A DNA stretch of 64,000 nucleotides, from positions 310,001-374,000 of the forward strand of contig JAJCZA010000002.1 of the NCBI GenBank assembly GCA_029262635.1, read 5' to 3'. The position numbers were made by a program, and so were the translations under genes. The DNA comes from Vampirovibrionales bacterium (GTDB lineage: Bacteria > Cyanobacteriota > Vampirovibrionia > Vampirovibrionales > Vampirovibrionaceae). Below are positions 23,224 to 32,447 of the stretch, one piece after another. Each line of letters starts with the position of its first letter. Position 1 is the first letter of the stretch. The notes beneath the pieces are model-generated. The model saw nothing but the letters and a program-made list of their open reading frames with translations, had not been told where the DNA came from and searched no databases.

Positions 23224-24403
23224 GGCTTTTGACTTTCTCTAACTCGATGACACGGGTGTAAATCTCAATCAACTGTTGATAATTGGTGTCCGGCGTGTAG
23301 CGCTCCAGATAACGGGTTCGGGCGTTTTTCCCCAATGTTTTTTGCAAAGCGGGATCACTTAACAGGGTATTGACCTGCGTATGAATCCCCTGAGCATCGC
23401 CTGGCGGGCTATGAAGACCATTGTACCCGTTTTCCACAATTTCCGGTAGCCCTCCGATGGTGGAGACTATAGCGGGCGTTCCGGTGGATAAGGCTTCGGC
23501 CAGCGTCATGGGAAATCCTTCGTACCAGATAGAGGGAAAGACGAGCCCGGCGCTTTTTTTTAGCTCATTCAAGATAAAGGCTTTGTCCTGAAATCCCAGA
23601 TACTCGATGTTGGGATGCGACTCTGCCGCTTGTCTGACAACAGGTTCTTCCGGGCCGCCACCGATGATTTTCAGGCGATGCTCACTGGTTTTAAAGGCTT
23701 CTAAAAGAGGGGTAATTCCTTTTTCCGCTGAGAGGCGACCAATGAAGAGAACAAACGGTTCTCGTTCTGCTTGACCATCGCCGGAGTCAAATACAAAATT
23801 GGGCTTCACGCTTACTTGAGCTGGATTTAGATGGAGAGAGGAGTCTAAGAACCGGTTTTTGGCAAATTCGGTCAAGGCAATGTAACCGGCGACCTGATTG
23901 CGCCAGGTTCCTCGTTTTTTATGAACAGCGGTCATCCAGCCCAGGGCAGCGGTCTGTGATATAGAATCCCGGTAACAGCCCCGGAAAATACCGGTGAGGG
24001 GAAACGTATCATGGACACAATCCTCGCAAATATGCCCGTCTCGATACAGTAACGCTTTGGGGCAGATGAGTCGGTAATTGTGGAGGGTCATCACCACGGG
24101 AATACTAAATTCCTGGGCAACGCTTAATAGTGCTGGTGAACCCAAGGGGAAAAAATTATGGATGTGAATCACATTGGGTCGACGGGCGTTAATTTTTTCC
24201 TTGAGTTGTTGGGCGGAGTGGGTATTATGCACTAACGAGAGGCCCGTTTTAATCTTTTCCAGTGGTGTTGATATGGCGTCATTATGAAATGTGAGGGTGT
24301 CGACCGTATGACCGTGCTCCTTGAGTAAGGCGGACTCGGACTCAAACACCGCATCTTCGCCGCCCCGTTGTTGGTAATAGTTGTGGATCATCAGGATGTT
24401 CAT
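23216..24403 (-). CDS. Glycosyltransferase family 4
   Basis: A 395-residue GT-B enzyme. The N-terminal acceptor half has MNILMIHNYYQQRGGEDAVFE and a CxxC-containing segment (DGHICEDCVHDTF) often seen in this subgroup. The donor half has VLFIGRLSAEKGI, IKIIGGGPEE-like strands and the EX7E region FPSIWYEGFPMTLAEALSTGTP. It uses an activated nucleotide sugar, identity unknown. It overlaps both neighbours by a few bases, within the polysaccharide operon. Confidence 0.93.
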   Translation of the reverse strand: MNILMIHNYYQQRGGEDAVFESESALLKEHGHTVDTLTFHNDAISTPLEKIKTGLSLVHNTHSAQQLKEKINARRPNVIHIHNFFPLGSPALLSVAQEFSIPVVMTLHNYRLICPKALLYRDGHICEDCVHDTFPLTGIFRGCYRDSISQTAALGWMTAVHKKRGTWRNQVAGYIALTEFAKNRFLDSSLHLNPAQVSVKPNFVFDSGDGQAEREPFVLFIGRLSAEKGITPLLEAFKTSEHRLKIIGGGPEEPVVRQAAESHPNIEYLGFQDKAFILNELKKSAGLVFPSIWYEGFPMTLAEALSTGTPAIVSTIGGLPEIVENGYNGLHSPPGDAQGIHTQVNTLLSDPALQKTLGKNARTRYLERYTPDTNYQQLIEIYTRVIELEKVKSHG

Positions 24404-25383
24404 GACGGTTTTCGTCCGAGAAAGGTTTGTACAGGCATTGAGAGTTTATGGACACCATAGGCCACAGGAATACAGATGAGGGCAAAAATGAGGATGTTAA
24501 GCGGGAATGGAATGGCCTGTAAAAAAGGCAAGCTGTAAATATGGTGCTGAACCAGATAAATTTCCAGCGTGGCGGTTCCGAGAATCATCACGAAAACACC
24601 AGCCCAGCCATGTTTGCAAATAGAGGCCACCCAGGGATGCTGAGCGAGCTTAAGCGCGTAATACACAAACGGGAACATGAGCCATTGCACCAGGCCTTGA
24701 AATTCAGTGCCATAGCCAAACTCAATTAAAACTTTTATTACGCCATAGCCCATGAGTGTGAGCAAAAAGGCGAGTATGTCCCAACGAGAAGGGGGCTGGG
24801 CTTTTATCCGGGAATAACGCTTGGCGAGCCATGTGCCAAACAACATGATTTGAAAATAATAAATCCATTTAAAATATCCGCTATTTTCGACGGAAAATAT
24901 TGATAAATCCACCATGGTCAGATAAAAGAAGAGGTAGGGAATAAATAGAAAAAAGAACACGCTGACCAGAAAGGGCTTTTGCTGATTCTTCAATAAGGGG
25001 TACAAAAGAATGTAAAACACAACCAGTGCCGAAATAAACCAGTAGCTGGTCGGGTAGAAAAATTCATGGAGGTAGTCCATGCCCGCCCAATGTTGCCAAG
25101 CGCCTTCTAACCCCAGGGCGAGCAGTAGAACAACAATCCAGATCGAGGGATAAATTCGGGAAATTCGGCGGTGCATCCAGCTTCGAAAGGGTTGAAGCCC
25201 TTTTTTTGATGTGCCCAGTCCCAGCCCTAAGCCAGAGAGCATAAAGAATAAAGAGTTGCCCAAGGCACCTCCTGTACCTAAAAAACTGACAGACCCTGTG
25301 GCGTATAAGCTATCCAGATGGGAGTTCGTAATTAACAAAATGGCGACGGCCCTTAAAAACAGGGTATCAACCATGGACCGCAC
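24400..25383 (-). CDS. Acyltransferase 3-family membrane protein
   Basis: 327 residues with about ten membrane helices. The N-terminal catalytic region (FLRAVAILLITNSHLDSLY, with His in helix 1) and ISRIYPSIWIVV match the acyltransferase-3 fold, which O-acetylates surface glycans. The ATG at 25383 lies inside the preceding gene; ATG 25374 is an alternative. A role in decorating the exported polysaccharide follows from context. Confidence 0.88.
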   Translation of the reverse strand: MRSMVDTLFLRAVAILLITNSHLDSLYATGSVSFLGTGGALGNSLFFMLSGLGLGLGTSKKGLQPFRSWMHRRISRIYPSIWIVVLLLALGLEGAWQHWAGMDYLHEFFYPTSYWFISALVVFYILLYPLLKNQQKPFLVSVFFFLFIPYLFFYLTMVDLSIFSVENSGYFKWIYYFQIMLFGTWLAKRYSRIKAQPPSRWDILAFLLTLMGYGVIKVLIEFGYGTEFQGLVQWLMFPFVYYALKLAQHPWVASICKHGWAGVFVMILGTATLEIYLVQHHIYSLPFLQAIPFPLNILIFALICIPVAYGVHKLSMPVQTFLGRKPS

Positions 25384-26701
25384 TCCTTATCTGCCTTAGT
25401 GCCGCTCGTCGGTGGGAGGCTTTTTTCATGCCTGAAATTTTTCGCCGTAATTTATCCAACCGCATAATAATACCGGCACTAAAATAATAGGGAATCGTAA
25501 AAAATGACATAACAAAGGGGCTTTCACCTAAGGTCATGATAAGAGTATTGATCATTAAAAATAGAAGCGAGATGGTTAATCCGGAAAACACCTGGCTTTC
25601 TCGATAAAAGCAGGTGACTCGAAGCCCCAGATAGATGAGGTAAAACTGAATCATTAAAAAAGCAAGGGTCGCAAAAAGGCCCATTCGGGCTAAAATACCA
25701 ATGACGTCGTTGTGAGGCTCGCGTACGGAAACACCACCCTCAATGGAAAAGTCAATGAGCGGAAATCCAAACCCTTGGCCAAATAACATGGTGTGCCAGG
25801 TGCTAGCCCAACCTTCCAGAGTTTGCATCCACCAGTCAAATCGAATCGCGTTCCCACTACTGAAGGTCTCGGTCGAATTAAAGCCGAAAATCTCTAAAAA
25901 CAGGCTGGCATAGCCCGCCATTCCAAACCCTTCTCCAAAGCGTCCGTGGACACTAAGCCCGGAGGCGAAGAATCCGGCCATGAGAAGTAAGGGTAAGGCG
26001 CCAATCATCAGTACTTTTTTAAAGCGCTGGGGCCCCCCAGAAAATGAGAAATAAACCAATGTAAACCCAAGTTGAAGGTAGAGTGTTCGTGAGGGGAAAA
26101 GCAATAAGTCCGTGGTAATAAAGAGAATTGCAAAGAGAAGAAACCGTTTGTTTTCTTCGACGAAATAGCGTTGAATAAAATAGGCGGCCGCAATGACCAT
26201 GAGCATGGCGGTATTGGCATAGAGTATAAGCGGTGTTTCTCGTCCTGACATGTTAGGTACTGTTGGAATTAAAGGCTCTAAAATATTACGAAAGGGAAAA
26301 CTCAGGGAGTAAAGGAAAATAACCAGGTAAACATAGGGGATGACTTTATCAATTTTTTGCAGTGCGGGCTTACTACCCGCATACGCAAAACCAATATAGA
26401 GAAATAGGGATTCAATCACATGAGAGGCATCACGAATGGCCCAAAGGCCATAGCTATAGATGCCTAAAAGCATATGACCAAACCCAAGGGTCAGCCATAA
26501 GGCAAACGGAATCATCAGCGGGCTTTTAAGAAAACGGGGCAAAACAGTCTGGTGATTAATCATCAGCATGGCGAGGACCAGAACGATTTCCCCAATGGGA
26601 ATCCCACCCGGACGAACCAGCATAAACCCGTAATTTAGAAGCAAATAAGCTCCCATCAGGATGAGCAGTACATTGTTTCGGGTTCTTGATAAGTCAATCA
26701 T
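25367..26701 (-). CDS. O-antigen ligase/polymerase-like membrane protein
   Basis: 444 residues, 11-12 predicted helices. The large periplasmic loop carries MSGRETPLILYANTAM and GVSVREPHNDVIGILARMG, the conserved R...H region of Wzy/WaaL proteins. It probably polymerises lipid-linked repeat units delivered by the flippase encoded upstream; polymerase and ligase cannot be separated by eye. It overlaps the acyltransferase gene by 17 bases. Confidence 0.87.
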   Translation of the reverse strand: MIDLSRTRNNVLLILMGAYLLLNYGFMLVRPGGIPIGEIVLVLAMLMINHQTVLPRFLKSPLMIPFALWLTLGFGHMLLGIYSYGLWAIRDASHVIESLFLYIGFAYAGSKPALQKIDKVIPYVYLVIFLYSLSFPFRNILEPLIPTVPNMSGRETPLILYANTAMLMVIAAAYFIQRYFVEENKRFLLFAILFITTDLLLFPSRTLYLQLGFTLVYFSFSGGPQRFKKVLMIGALPLLLMAGFFASGLSVHGRFGEGFGMAGYASLFLEIFGFNSTETFSSGNAIRFDWWMQTLEGWASTWHTMLFGQGFGFPLIDFSIEGGVSVREPHNDVIGILARMGLFATLAFLMIQFYLIYLGLRVTCFYRESQVFSGLTISLLFLMINTLIMTLGESPFVMSFFTIPYYFSAGIIMRLDKLRRKISGMKKASHRRAALRQIRSAVHG

Positions 26702-26780
26702 GAATCGTCTCTGGAGCGTTCAGCGAGAATTTTTTTAAAAAACTCGACTCTCTAAAACTCTAACTCTAGTTTCCAAAACT

Positions 26781-28022
26781 TTACTTTCCATGCACTCGGC
26801 TAACGGTTTTTATCCAGCTAAAGGTATTGGCACGTTCACGGGCTCCTTTTTTCTTCTGAACCAGAAGCGCCGGATCGTTCCAAAGTGTTCTCAGTTCCTG
26901 ATATAGGTACTCCACAACCTCATCCTCATTACAACCGTTTGTTTCAATCGCTCGACCGCAGGTTTTATCGACCACAGAGCCTGGGCCGCCTAAATTCAAG
27001 CATACCACAGGTAACCCGTTGGCCATGGTTTCCAGAACCACAACTCCTCCAGAATCATGAAGGCTGGGGAATAAAAATACATCAAACTCTGTAAATTTTT
27101 GCCAGAGTTCCGGCTGATGGATATAGGGAATCCATTCCACGTTATGGGAGACACCCAGCGTGTCAGCCAGATCTTTTAGCCATTGCTCTTGTGCGCCGCT
27201 ACCAATAATAGTGTACTGGATCTGTTGGCGTTCTTCCGGTGGAATTTCGTTAAGTAAACGTTTTAGAGCTTTTAGTCCAAGGTGAATCCCTTTCCAGTAG
27301 AGTAACCTACCAGCAAACAGCATTTTAAACTGGGGGGATGCAGGTTCCGATGTCTTTTCAGAGGGCGATGCCTGAGAGATGGCCCGTTCAGGGTCTATCC
27401 CCATTTGAAGGGCGATTTCGGTTTTCTGCCGATAAGGGCTAGGAACCATAGCCCGGCTTTCGGCGGAGGTGACATAAATTTTCGTGGTGGATAAAAACGT
27501 TAAATGCATTAGGGGGTCGAGCCAGACAAGGGTGTTTAGCACATCTCGAATGAGGTCAATGGCTTTGCCGATGGGGGGGTATCCTTGACGAAGCGCAAAA
27601 GAGGCCCGTTCCCCGCCTCCGACGGGTCCGAAGAAAAAGGGGATGCCCAATAGCCCCATAAAACTGGGCTGGCGTAGGGTCGCAAATGTAATGTGCTGGA
27701 CCCGATCAAAGGGGGTTTCTTGATGCAGGGTTCTCGCCTTAAAAAAAGCCCCGATCTGCCATAGGGCGTAATAGAGGTAAATACCGAGAGGCCACTTTTT
27801 CCAGAAGCGGATCCAGACGGGCGTATCATAATATTCAAACCGAAGGTGCATTAACTCTGGAAAATTAGCCATCCCCGCTTTAATGGCTTCCCTGTTGTTT
27901 TCTCGTGTTAACACCGTTACTTCGTGACCAAGCTGGGCAAGGTAAAGCCCCCAGTGCCAACCGGCTCCCGGTTCCGATCCTTTGTCGGGCTCACAGGCGT
28001 AAGCGGAGAGCAAAATCTTCAT
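26781..28022 (-). CDS. Glycosyltransferase family 4
   Basis: 413 residues, GT-B fold. The N-terminus MKILLSAYACEPDKGSEPGAGWHW is typical of a GT4 subgroup that includes SEPGAGW. The donor domain shows FKMLFAGRLLYWKGIHLGLKAL and FLFPSLHDSGGVVVLETMANGLPVV (EX7E region). It overlaps the 28019 gene by 4 bases. Donor and acceptor are unknown. Confidence 0.92.
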   Translation of the reverse strand: MKILLSAYACEPDKGSEPGAGWHWGLYLAQLGHEVTVLTRENNREAIKAGMANFPELMHLRFEYYDTPVWIRFWKKWPLGIYLYYALWQIGAFFKARTLHQETPFDRVQHITFATLRQPSFMGLLGIPFFFGPVGGGERASFALRQGYPPIGKAIDLIRDVLNTLVWLDPLMHLTFLSTTKIYVTSAESRAMVPSPYRQKTEIALQMGIDPERAISQASPSEKTSEPASPQFKMLFAGRLLYWKGIHLGLKALKRLLNEIPPEERQQIQYTIIGSGAQEQWLKDLADTLGVSHNVEWIPYIHQPELWQKFTEFDVFLFPSLHDSGGVVVLETMANGLPVVCLNLGGPGSVVDKTCGRAIETNGCNEDEVVEYLYQELRTLWNDPALLVQKKKGARERANTFSWIKTVSRVHGK

Positions 28023-29236
28023 TTCAGGCCTCCCATGTGTTGGGTTAAATTTGATGCAAAGTGGTTATACACTTGCTGCGCATCCGACTGACTTCCTTCC
28101 TCAAGGCGACGGCACCAATATTCTAACAGAGAGTACCCGTATAATTTTTTACTTAGAGTTGTGTCAATGTCTAAATGTTGCAAATAGTTTTGAACGGCCG
28201 GATTTTGGAGAGCCATTTTAAAGGTAGTTCCCTTTTTCTCAAACAGGTAGTCTTGAATCCAGAAAAAGTGGAAAATATCCTGAAGGGGAAGTCCGGAGTC
28301 GCTTGCCGATTCCCAGTCGACGGCAATCAGTTGTCCGCTTTGAGAACATTTTAGATTCCAGGGGGCAAAATCACCATGGACATAACATTGGGGAAACGGT
28401 GTTGTGTCTGTTTTTAAGCTGGATAGCGCCTGGTGTGCCAAAGAAAAAGCAGGGTCTAAATCAGGTAAATTAGGGAGGGAGAGACGGATCGCTTGAAGGC
28501 GATGCTCAAGTTCTATGGACTTTTCTTTTAGGGAAGTTCGGCTAGCGGGTTGAATGAGCGCGATTAAAAAGTCCCGATGAAGCCGGGTGAATGTTCGGTT
28601 CATTAATGCCCCGGCTAAATGGGTTTGGGTGGTTCGACCCAGGGTATTATCCCGGCAAATAACAGAGGGAGCGATTGGAGTCGGGTATTGTTCTGCCAGT
28701 GTCTCTAAGATGTCGGCTTCATGTAAAATATTCTTTTTCGCCCCTTCCGCAAGCGGAATTTTAGCGACGCTGACGACTTGCTTTCGGTGGGGGTGGACGA
28801 GAAAAACAATGAGTTTTTGTGTCGCGCAGGGAGTGCCCACGTAGATAACCGACACGGGCGTACTGTCTTCATCCTTCCAGCCCAAAGTGCTCCAATCGGA
28901 TTGAGGGGGGAGTTTTATCTGGATTTGAGCCATGCCGGGTAAGTATCTGAGCAGGCCTGATGCATATAAGAGGTTAAAAACATGCCATTTTATTCCAGAT
29001 AAGAAGCCAAACGGGTGCCATTCGGCTAGCGCGATCTGTCCAAGCCGAGCCTCGTTTGGGACGAGCCAGCGGATGTCGCCGGATTTCCCAGAAATAACCC
29101 AGTACCATTGGGATAAATCATCTTCGGAGTTGGGAGTCGGTGGGTTCTGATGAACCGAAGTCCCCTCAGGGAAGATGCGCGTGAGAAGGTCCTGTGCACT
29201 TTCGGTGAGGGGTAAAGAATGAGGCGAATTACTCAA
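28019..29236 (-). CDS. APH-like phosphotransferase in the polysaccharide locus
   Basis: 405 residues. The C-terminal half has the aminoglycoside-phosphotransferase/choline-kinase catalytic loop CYVHGDFAPWNLKCS and the metal-binding IAVDWESASD. The N-terminal part is less conserved. In glycan loci such kinases are thought to phosphorylate a sugar or lipid intermediate; here that is inference. It overlaps the kinase-like gene at 29229 by 8 bases. Confidence 0.82.
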   Translation of the reverse strand: MSNSPHSLPLTESAQDLLTRIFPEGTSVHQNPPTPNSEDDLSQWYWVISGKSGDIRWLVPNEARLGQIALAEWHPFGFLSGIKWHVFNLLYASGLLRYLPGMAQIQIKLPPQSDWSTLGWKDEDSTPVSVIYVGTPCATQKLIVFLVHPHRKQVVSVAKIPLAEGAKKNILHEADILETLAEQYPTPIAPSVICRDNTLGRTTQTHLAGALMNRTFTRLHRDFLIALIQPASRTSLKEKSIELEHRLQAIRLSLPNLPDLDPAFSLAHQALSSLKTDTTPFPQCYVHGDFAPWNLKCSQSGQLIAVDWESASDSGLPLQDIFHFFWIQDYLFEKKGTTFKMALQNPAVQNYLQHLDIDTTLSKKLYGYSLLEYWCRRLEEGSQSDAQQVYNHFASNLTQHMGGLK

Positions 29237-29912
29237 GGCAAGACACCTCCGCCAGTGATTCTTTAACGGCCTGAACCACGGCTTCCAAAGGTTGAGAAGC
29301 GTCGATGATCACGCCGTTTGAGAACCCCTCGACCAGTGTCCGGTAAGCTTCCCGTTGACGAACGGTTTCTTCGAAGGGGACTTCCTGTTTTCGGGATTGA
29401 AGCACATCGGCGCTGGCATCGAGGAGAATAAATAGGGTGGGCTTGGGAACCCAATGTCCGATGAGTCGAGCCAAATCCATAGAACCGCCATAGCGATAGC
29501 GTTTGGTATCCACCAGCAGGTCGTGGAAATACCGGTCGAAAATAACTAAGGCGTTTTGGTTGGCCTGATGGGCGTTTTTAAAAACCGGATGAACCCTTAG
29601 TAAAAAGCCCAGTTGGTAGTCCAGCCAAAAGTAAATTAGTTTTAGGGTTGAAAACAGCCAGCCTCGTTTTGGGTTGGCATGAGGTTCGGGAACGGGTTGG
29701 TAAAGCCCTTTGGTCTGCTTATGGTCTAGCCTCGGGCGTACATGGAAACACTCAATAACGTCGTAGGTATCACCGGATGAGGCGATCAGTTGCTCAATTA
29801 CACTGCTTTTTCCGCTACCATCCGCACCAAGAAAGGCGATGACAGGCTGACGACTCTTGTTGTGGTCGTCCTCGACTAAAGGGTGCGGATGCTGTTTTTC
29901 AGGATGATTCAT
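29229..29912 (-). CDS. Thymidylate-kinase-like P-loop kinase
   Basis: 227 residues. Walker A is AFLGADGSGKSSVIEQL near residue 27. The DRYFHDLLVD motif near 125 and the LID-like segment KQEVPFEETVRQREAYRTL match dTMP-kinase-fold proteins. Unlike Tmk it sits in a glycan operon next to an APH-like kinase. That pairing recurs in polysaccharide loci, so I infer a sugar or lipid-intermediate kinase rather than nucleotide metabolism. Confidence 0.82.
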   Translation of the reverse strand: MNHPEKQHPHPLVEDDHNKSRQPVIAFLGADGSGKSSVIEQLIASSGDTYDVIECFHVRPRLDHKQTKGLYQPVPEPHANPKRGWLFSTLKLIYFWLDYQLGFLLRVHPVFKNAHQANQNALVIFDRYFHDLLVDTKRYRYGGSMDLARLIGHWVPKPTLFILLDASADVLQSRKQEVPFEETVRQREAYRTLVEGFSNGVIIDASQPLEAVVQAVKESLAEVSCLE

Positions 29913-29922
29913 CGTGTTTATT

Positions 29923-31236
29923 CTACGTTGTGTTTTCTATGTGGGGAACCGGGCTGTGTTCTTTTCGTTTGGCCTGATAGCCTGCAAGCAGGGTAACCAG
30001 ATTAATAATAACCAGCAGTAAAAGTCCTGCCATCACACCGGCGAGCTTAAAGGTTGAAAGAAGCGGGTAGGCGATTAACACGCTAATAAGCCCGGTAAAT
30101 AGATAGCCCAAAAAGACCGGGCGCGTTTCTTCCAGTGCCCTCAAAGCAAAGGTTAATTGCTGGTTGATAAAGAGAAACAGGTAAATAGCGCCATAGCTGA
30201 ATAGCACCCAGCCAAACCCTTGGTATTCACGGCTATAAATTAATTCTAAAAGGAATTCCGGGAAGAGGAATGCCGGGGCCAGAAGTACTAATGTGGCAAT
30301 ACTTCCCAAAAGACTTACCCGAAATAAATAGCGTTCCATTTTTATTAGTCCGTGGGCGGCATAAATTTTGCCTAATTGAATGGGGACAAAATTAGAGAGG
30401 GCGTTGAATAAAATATGGGAAACGCCAACAATGTTTTGCGCCGCTTTTAGTGCGCCAACAGCGGTAACACCTATCCACGCCCCGGCGGAAATAACCAGGT
30501 AATTACCAGAGAGCCATTGCATTAAGGTTGAGGCGACCAGCCATTTTGAAAAGAGCCAATGCCGCTGAATAACTTGTCGCAGTACTTTTTCTTCAATGGA
30601 AATGTCTCCCAACAGGCTCATTCCCACAGCGGCAGCTAGCCCGGAGGTAATGGCAATAACCCAGAGCACCATGGCCATGTTTAACCCGGTTGAAAAGAAT
30701 AAAATCACGAGCAGGGAGAGTTGCCCCAGGTAACTGATGACATCGTTGATAAAAGCAGCTTTTAAACGTTTAACGGTAAAAAAGTAACGCCTTAAAAATT
30801 CCTGTAGCTGAAAGGCCACAAGAACAAGGGTCAGCGGTAATGAAATGCTGTTCAGCCCCCACTCGGGAAACCAGCGATCCAGAAAAACGCACCCGGCTCC
30901 AAACAGGATAAATCCGGCGAGAATAAATACGAATTGCTGAACCATAACGGCGCCGTAATAGGAGGCTTCGTCCTCTTCTTTTTGCATGGGGCCAATGCTC
31001 ATCATGGGTGAAATAATCAGAGCGCTTTGGAAACTGTTAAAAAACAGAACGGCCATCCAGACCAGTGTAAATCGACCAAATTCTTCCAGTCCAAGGAACC
31101 GGGCGAGGAGAATTCCGGTAAGGAAATTAACACCACTGACCAACGCCTGATCCACGAGCGCCCAGTTGACGTGTTCGGATCGAACGAAAAACCGAATGAC
31201 TCGGTCGATTATTTTATTGGAGTGGTTGTCTCCCAT
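29923..31236 (-). CDS. Wzx-type polysaccharide flippase
   Basis: 437 residues with about 12-14 membrane helices (WALVDQALVSGVNFLTGILLARFLGLEEFG at the start, a hallmark of the polysaccharide-biosynthesis/MATE-like family). It flips undecaprenyl-linked repeat units across the inner membrane. It lies between manC and the kinase genes in the same transcription direction. Confidence 0.9.
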   Translation of the reverse strand: MGDNHSNKIIDRVIRFFVRSEHVNWALVDQALVSGVNFLTGILLARFLGLEEFGRFTLVWMAVLFFNSFQSALIISPMMSIGPMQKEEDEASYYGAVMVQQFVFILAGFILFGAGCVFLDRWFPEWGLNSISLPLTLVLVAFQLQEFLRRYFFTVKRLKAAFINDVISYLGQLSLLVILFFSTGLNMAMVLWVIAITSGLAAAVGMSLLGDISIEEKVLRQVIQRHWLFSKWLVASTLMQWLSGNYLVISAGAWIGVTAVGALKAAQNIVGVSHILFNALSNFVPIQLGKIYAAHGLIKMERYLFRVSLLGSIATLVLLAPAFLFPEFLLELIYSREYQGFGWVLFSYGAIYLFLFINQQLTFALRALEETRPVFLGYLFTGLISVLIAYPLLSTFKLAGVMAGLLLLVIINLVTLLAGYQAKRKEHSPVPHIENTT

Positions 31237-31281
31237 GACTTCCCTGATTGTGCTTGATGTGATTAAAAATAGAAATAAATT

Positions 31282-32409
31282 TTAGTTTAAGTGCAGTGAG
31301 CCTTTCTTTTTTTGATTGAGCTGACTGGATACGGCTTTGACTTTTTGTTCGGCGTTTCGATGACAAACCAGCATCGCATCATCCGTATGAACAAGAATGA
31401 GATCAGACACCCCGATAAGGACAAGGGGTTTTTCGTCTGAATGACCCTGATTGTAGACAAGGCATCCGTGGGTTGACTCAAGAAGGGCTTGGCCTTTTAC
31501 CACATTTTGCTGATGATCTTTTTTGCCGATATCCCAAAGGGACTGCCAGGAACCCACGTCATTCCAGTTCATATCGACGGGAACCACACCGGCGTTTTCC
31601 GTTTTTTCCATGACGGCATAGTCAATGGAATCGGATGGGGATTGAAGAAACGAGTTTGAGTCCAGGTGGGTATAGTCTTCGCCTTCATGACCTTGGGAAA
31701 ATGCTTGTTGGCATGCCAGAAGCATGGGTTCATTATAGGTTTTTAATTCCCGTAAAAATACATCGGCCCGAAAGAGAAAAATGCCGCTATTCCAGAAATA
31801 ATCGCCGGAGGCCAGATAGTCCTCGGCCTTTTCTCGGTCGGGTTTTTCCACAAACTGTTTAATTTGATACACGCCGTTTTCGCCGAGTGGCTGACCTTTT
31901 TGGATATAACCGTAACCTGTTCGGGGTGAATCGGGCACGATGCCGAAGGTCATTAAGTCACCGCTTTGAGCGGGAGATAAGGCTTTTTCAATTGCCTCAT
32001 AGAAGGCCGTCTGATTCTGGATCAGATGATCCGAGGGCATGATTAGAAGTAGGGCGTCTGGGTCTGTTTCCATCGCTTTTAAAGCGGCAATGGCTACGGC
32101 GGGTGCCGTGTTACGTCCGGCGGGTTCTAAAATAATGGATAAGGGTTTGTGGTGAATGGCTCGCATGTGTTCAGAGACGAGAAACCGGTGGGCTTCGTTA
32201 CAGACAACTAGAGGCTCGGACACTTTGATCCCCTCAATTTGGCGGGTTAAACGATCCAGTCGGCAGACGGTTTCTTGAATCAGACTTCGAGAAGCCTGGT
32301 CATCGGAACTTACGCCTAAATTAAGAAACTGTTTTGGTTCATGCGGAAGGGACAGGGGCCATAATCGGGTTCCTGTCCCTCCAGATAGAATAACGGGGAT
32401 TAAGTTCAT
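31282..32409 (-). CDS. manC: Mannose-1-phosphate guanylyltransferase
   Basis: About 375 residues; makes GDP-mannose from mannose-1-phosphate and GTP. Signatures: IPVILSGGTGTRLWPLSLPHEPKQFL, VEKPDREKAEDYL, FWNSGIFLF. It lacks the C-terminal phosphomannose-isomerase cupin of bifunctional ManC/AlgA. The start is ATG 32409; an upstream TTG at 32430 has no ribosome site. Its presence implies mannose or a mannose-derived sugar (for example fucose or rhamnose) in the polymer. Confidence 0.93.
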   Translation of the reverse strand: MNLIPVILSGGTGTRLWPLSLPHEPKQFLNLGVSSDDQASRSLIQETVCRLDRLTRQIEGIKVSEPLVVCNEAHRFLVSEHMRAIHHKPLSIILEPAGRNTAPAVAIAALKAMETDPDALLLIMPSDHLIQNQTAFYEAIEKALSPAQSGDLMTFGIVPDSPRTGYGYIQKGQPLGENGVYQIKQFVEKPDREKAEDYLASGDYFWNSGIFLFRADVFLRELKTYNEPMLLACQQAFSQGHEGEDYTHLDSNSFLQSPSDSIDYAVMEKTENAGVVPVDMNWNDVGSWQSLWDIGKKDHQQNVVKGQALLESTHGCLVYNQGHSDEKPLVLIGVSDLILVHTDDAMLVCHRNAEQKVKAVSSQLNQKKKGSLHLN

Positions 32410-32447
32410 GAGGTGATACGTTCCGAACAATATGACGTATTTAGGTA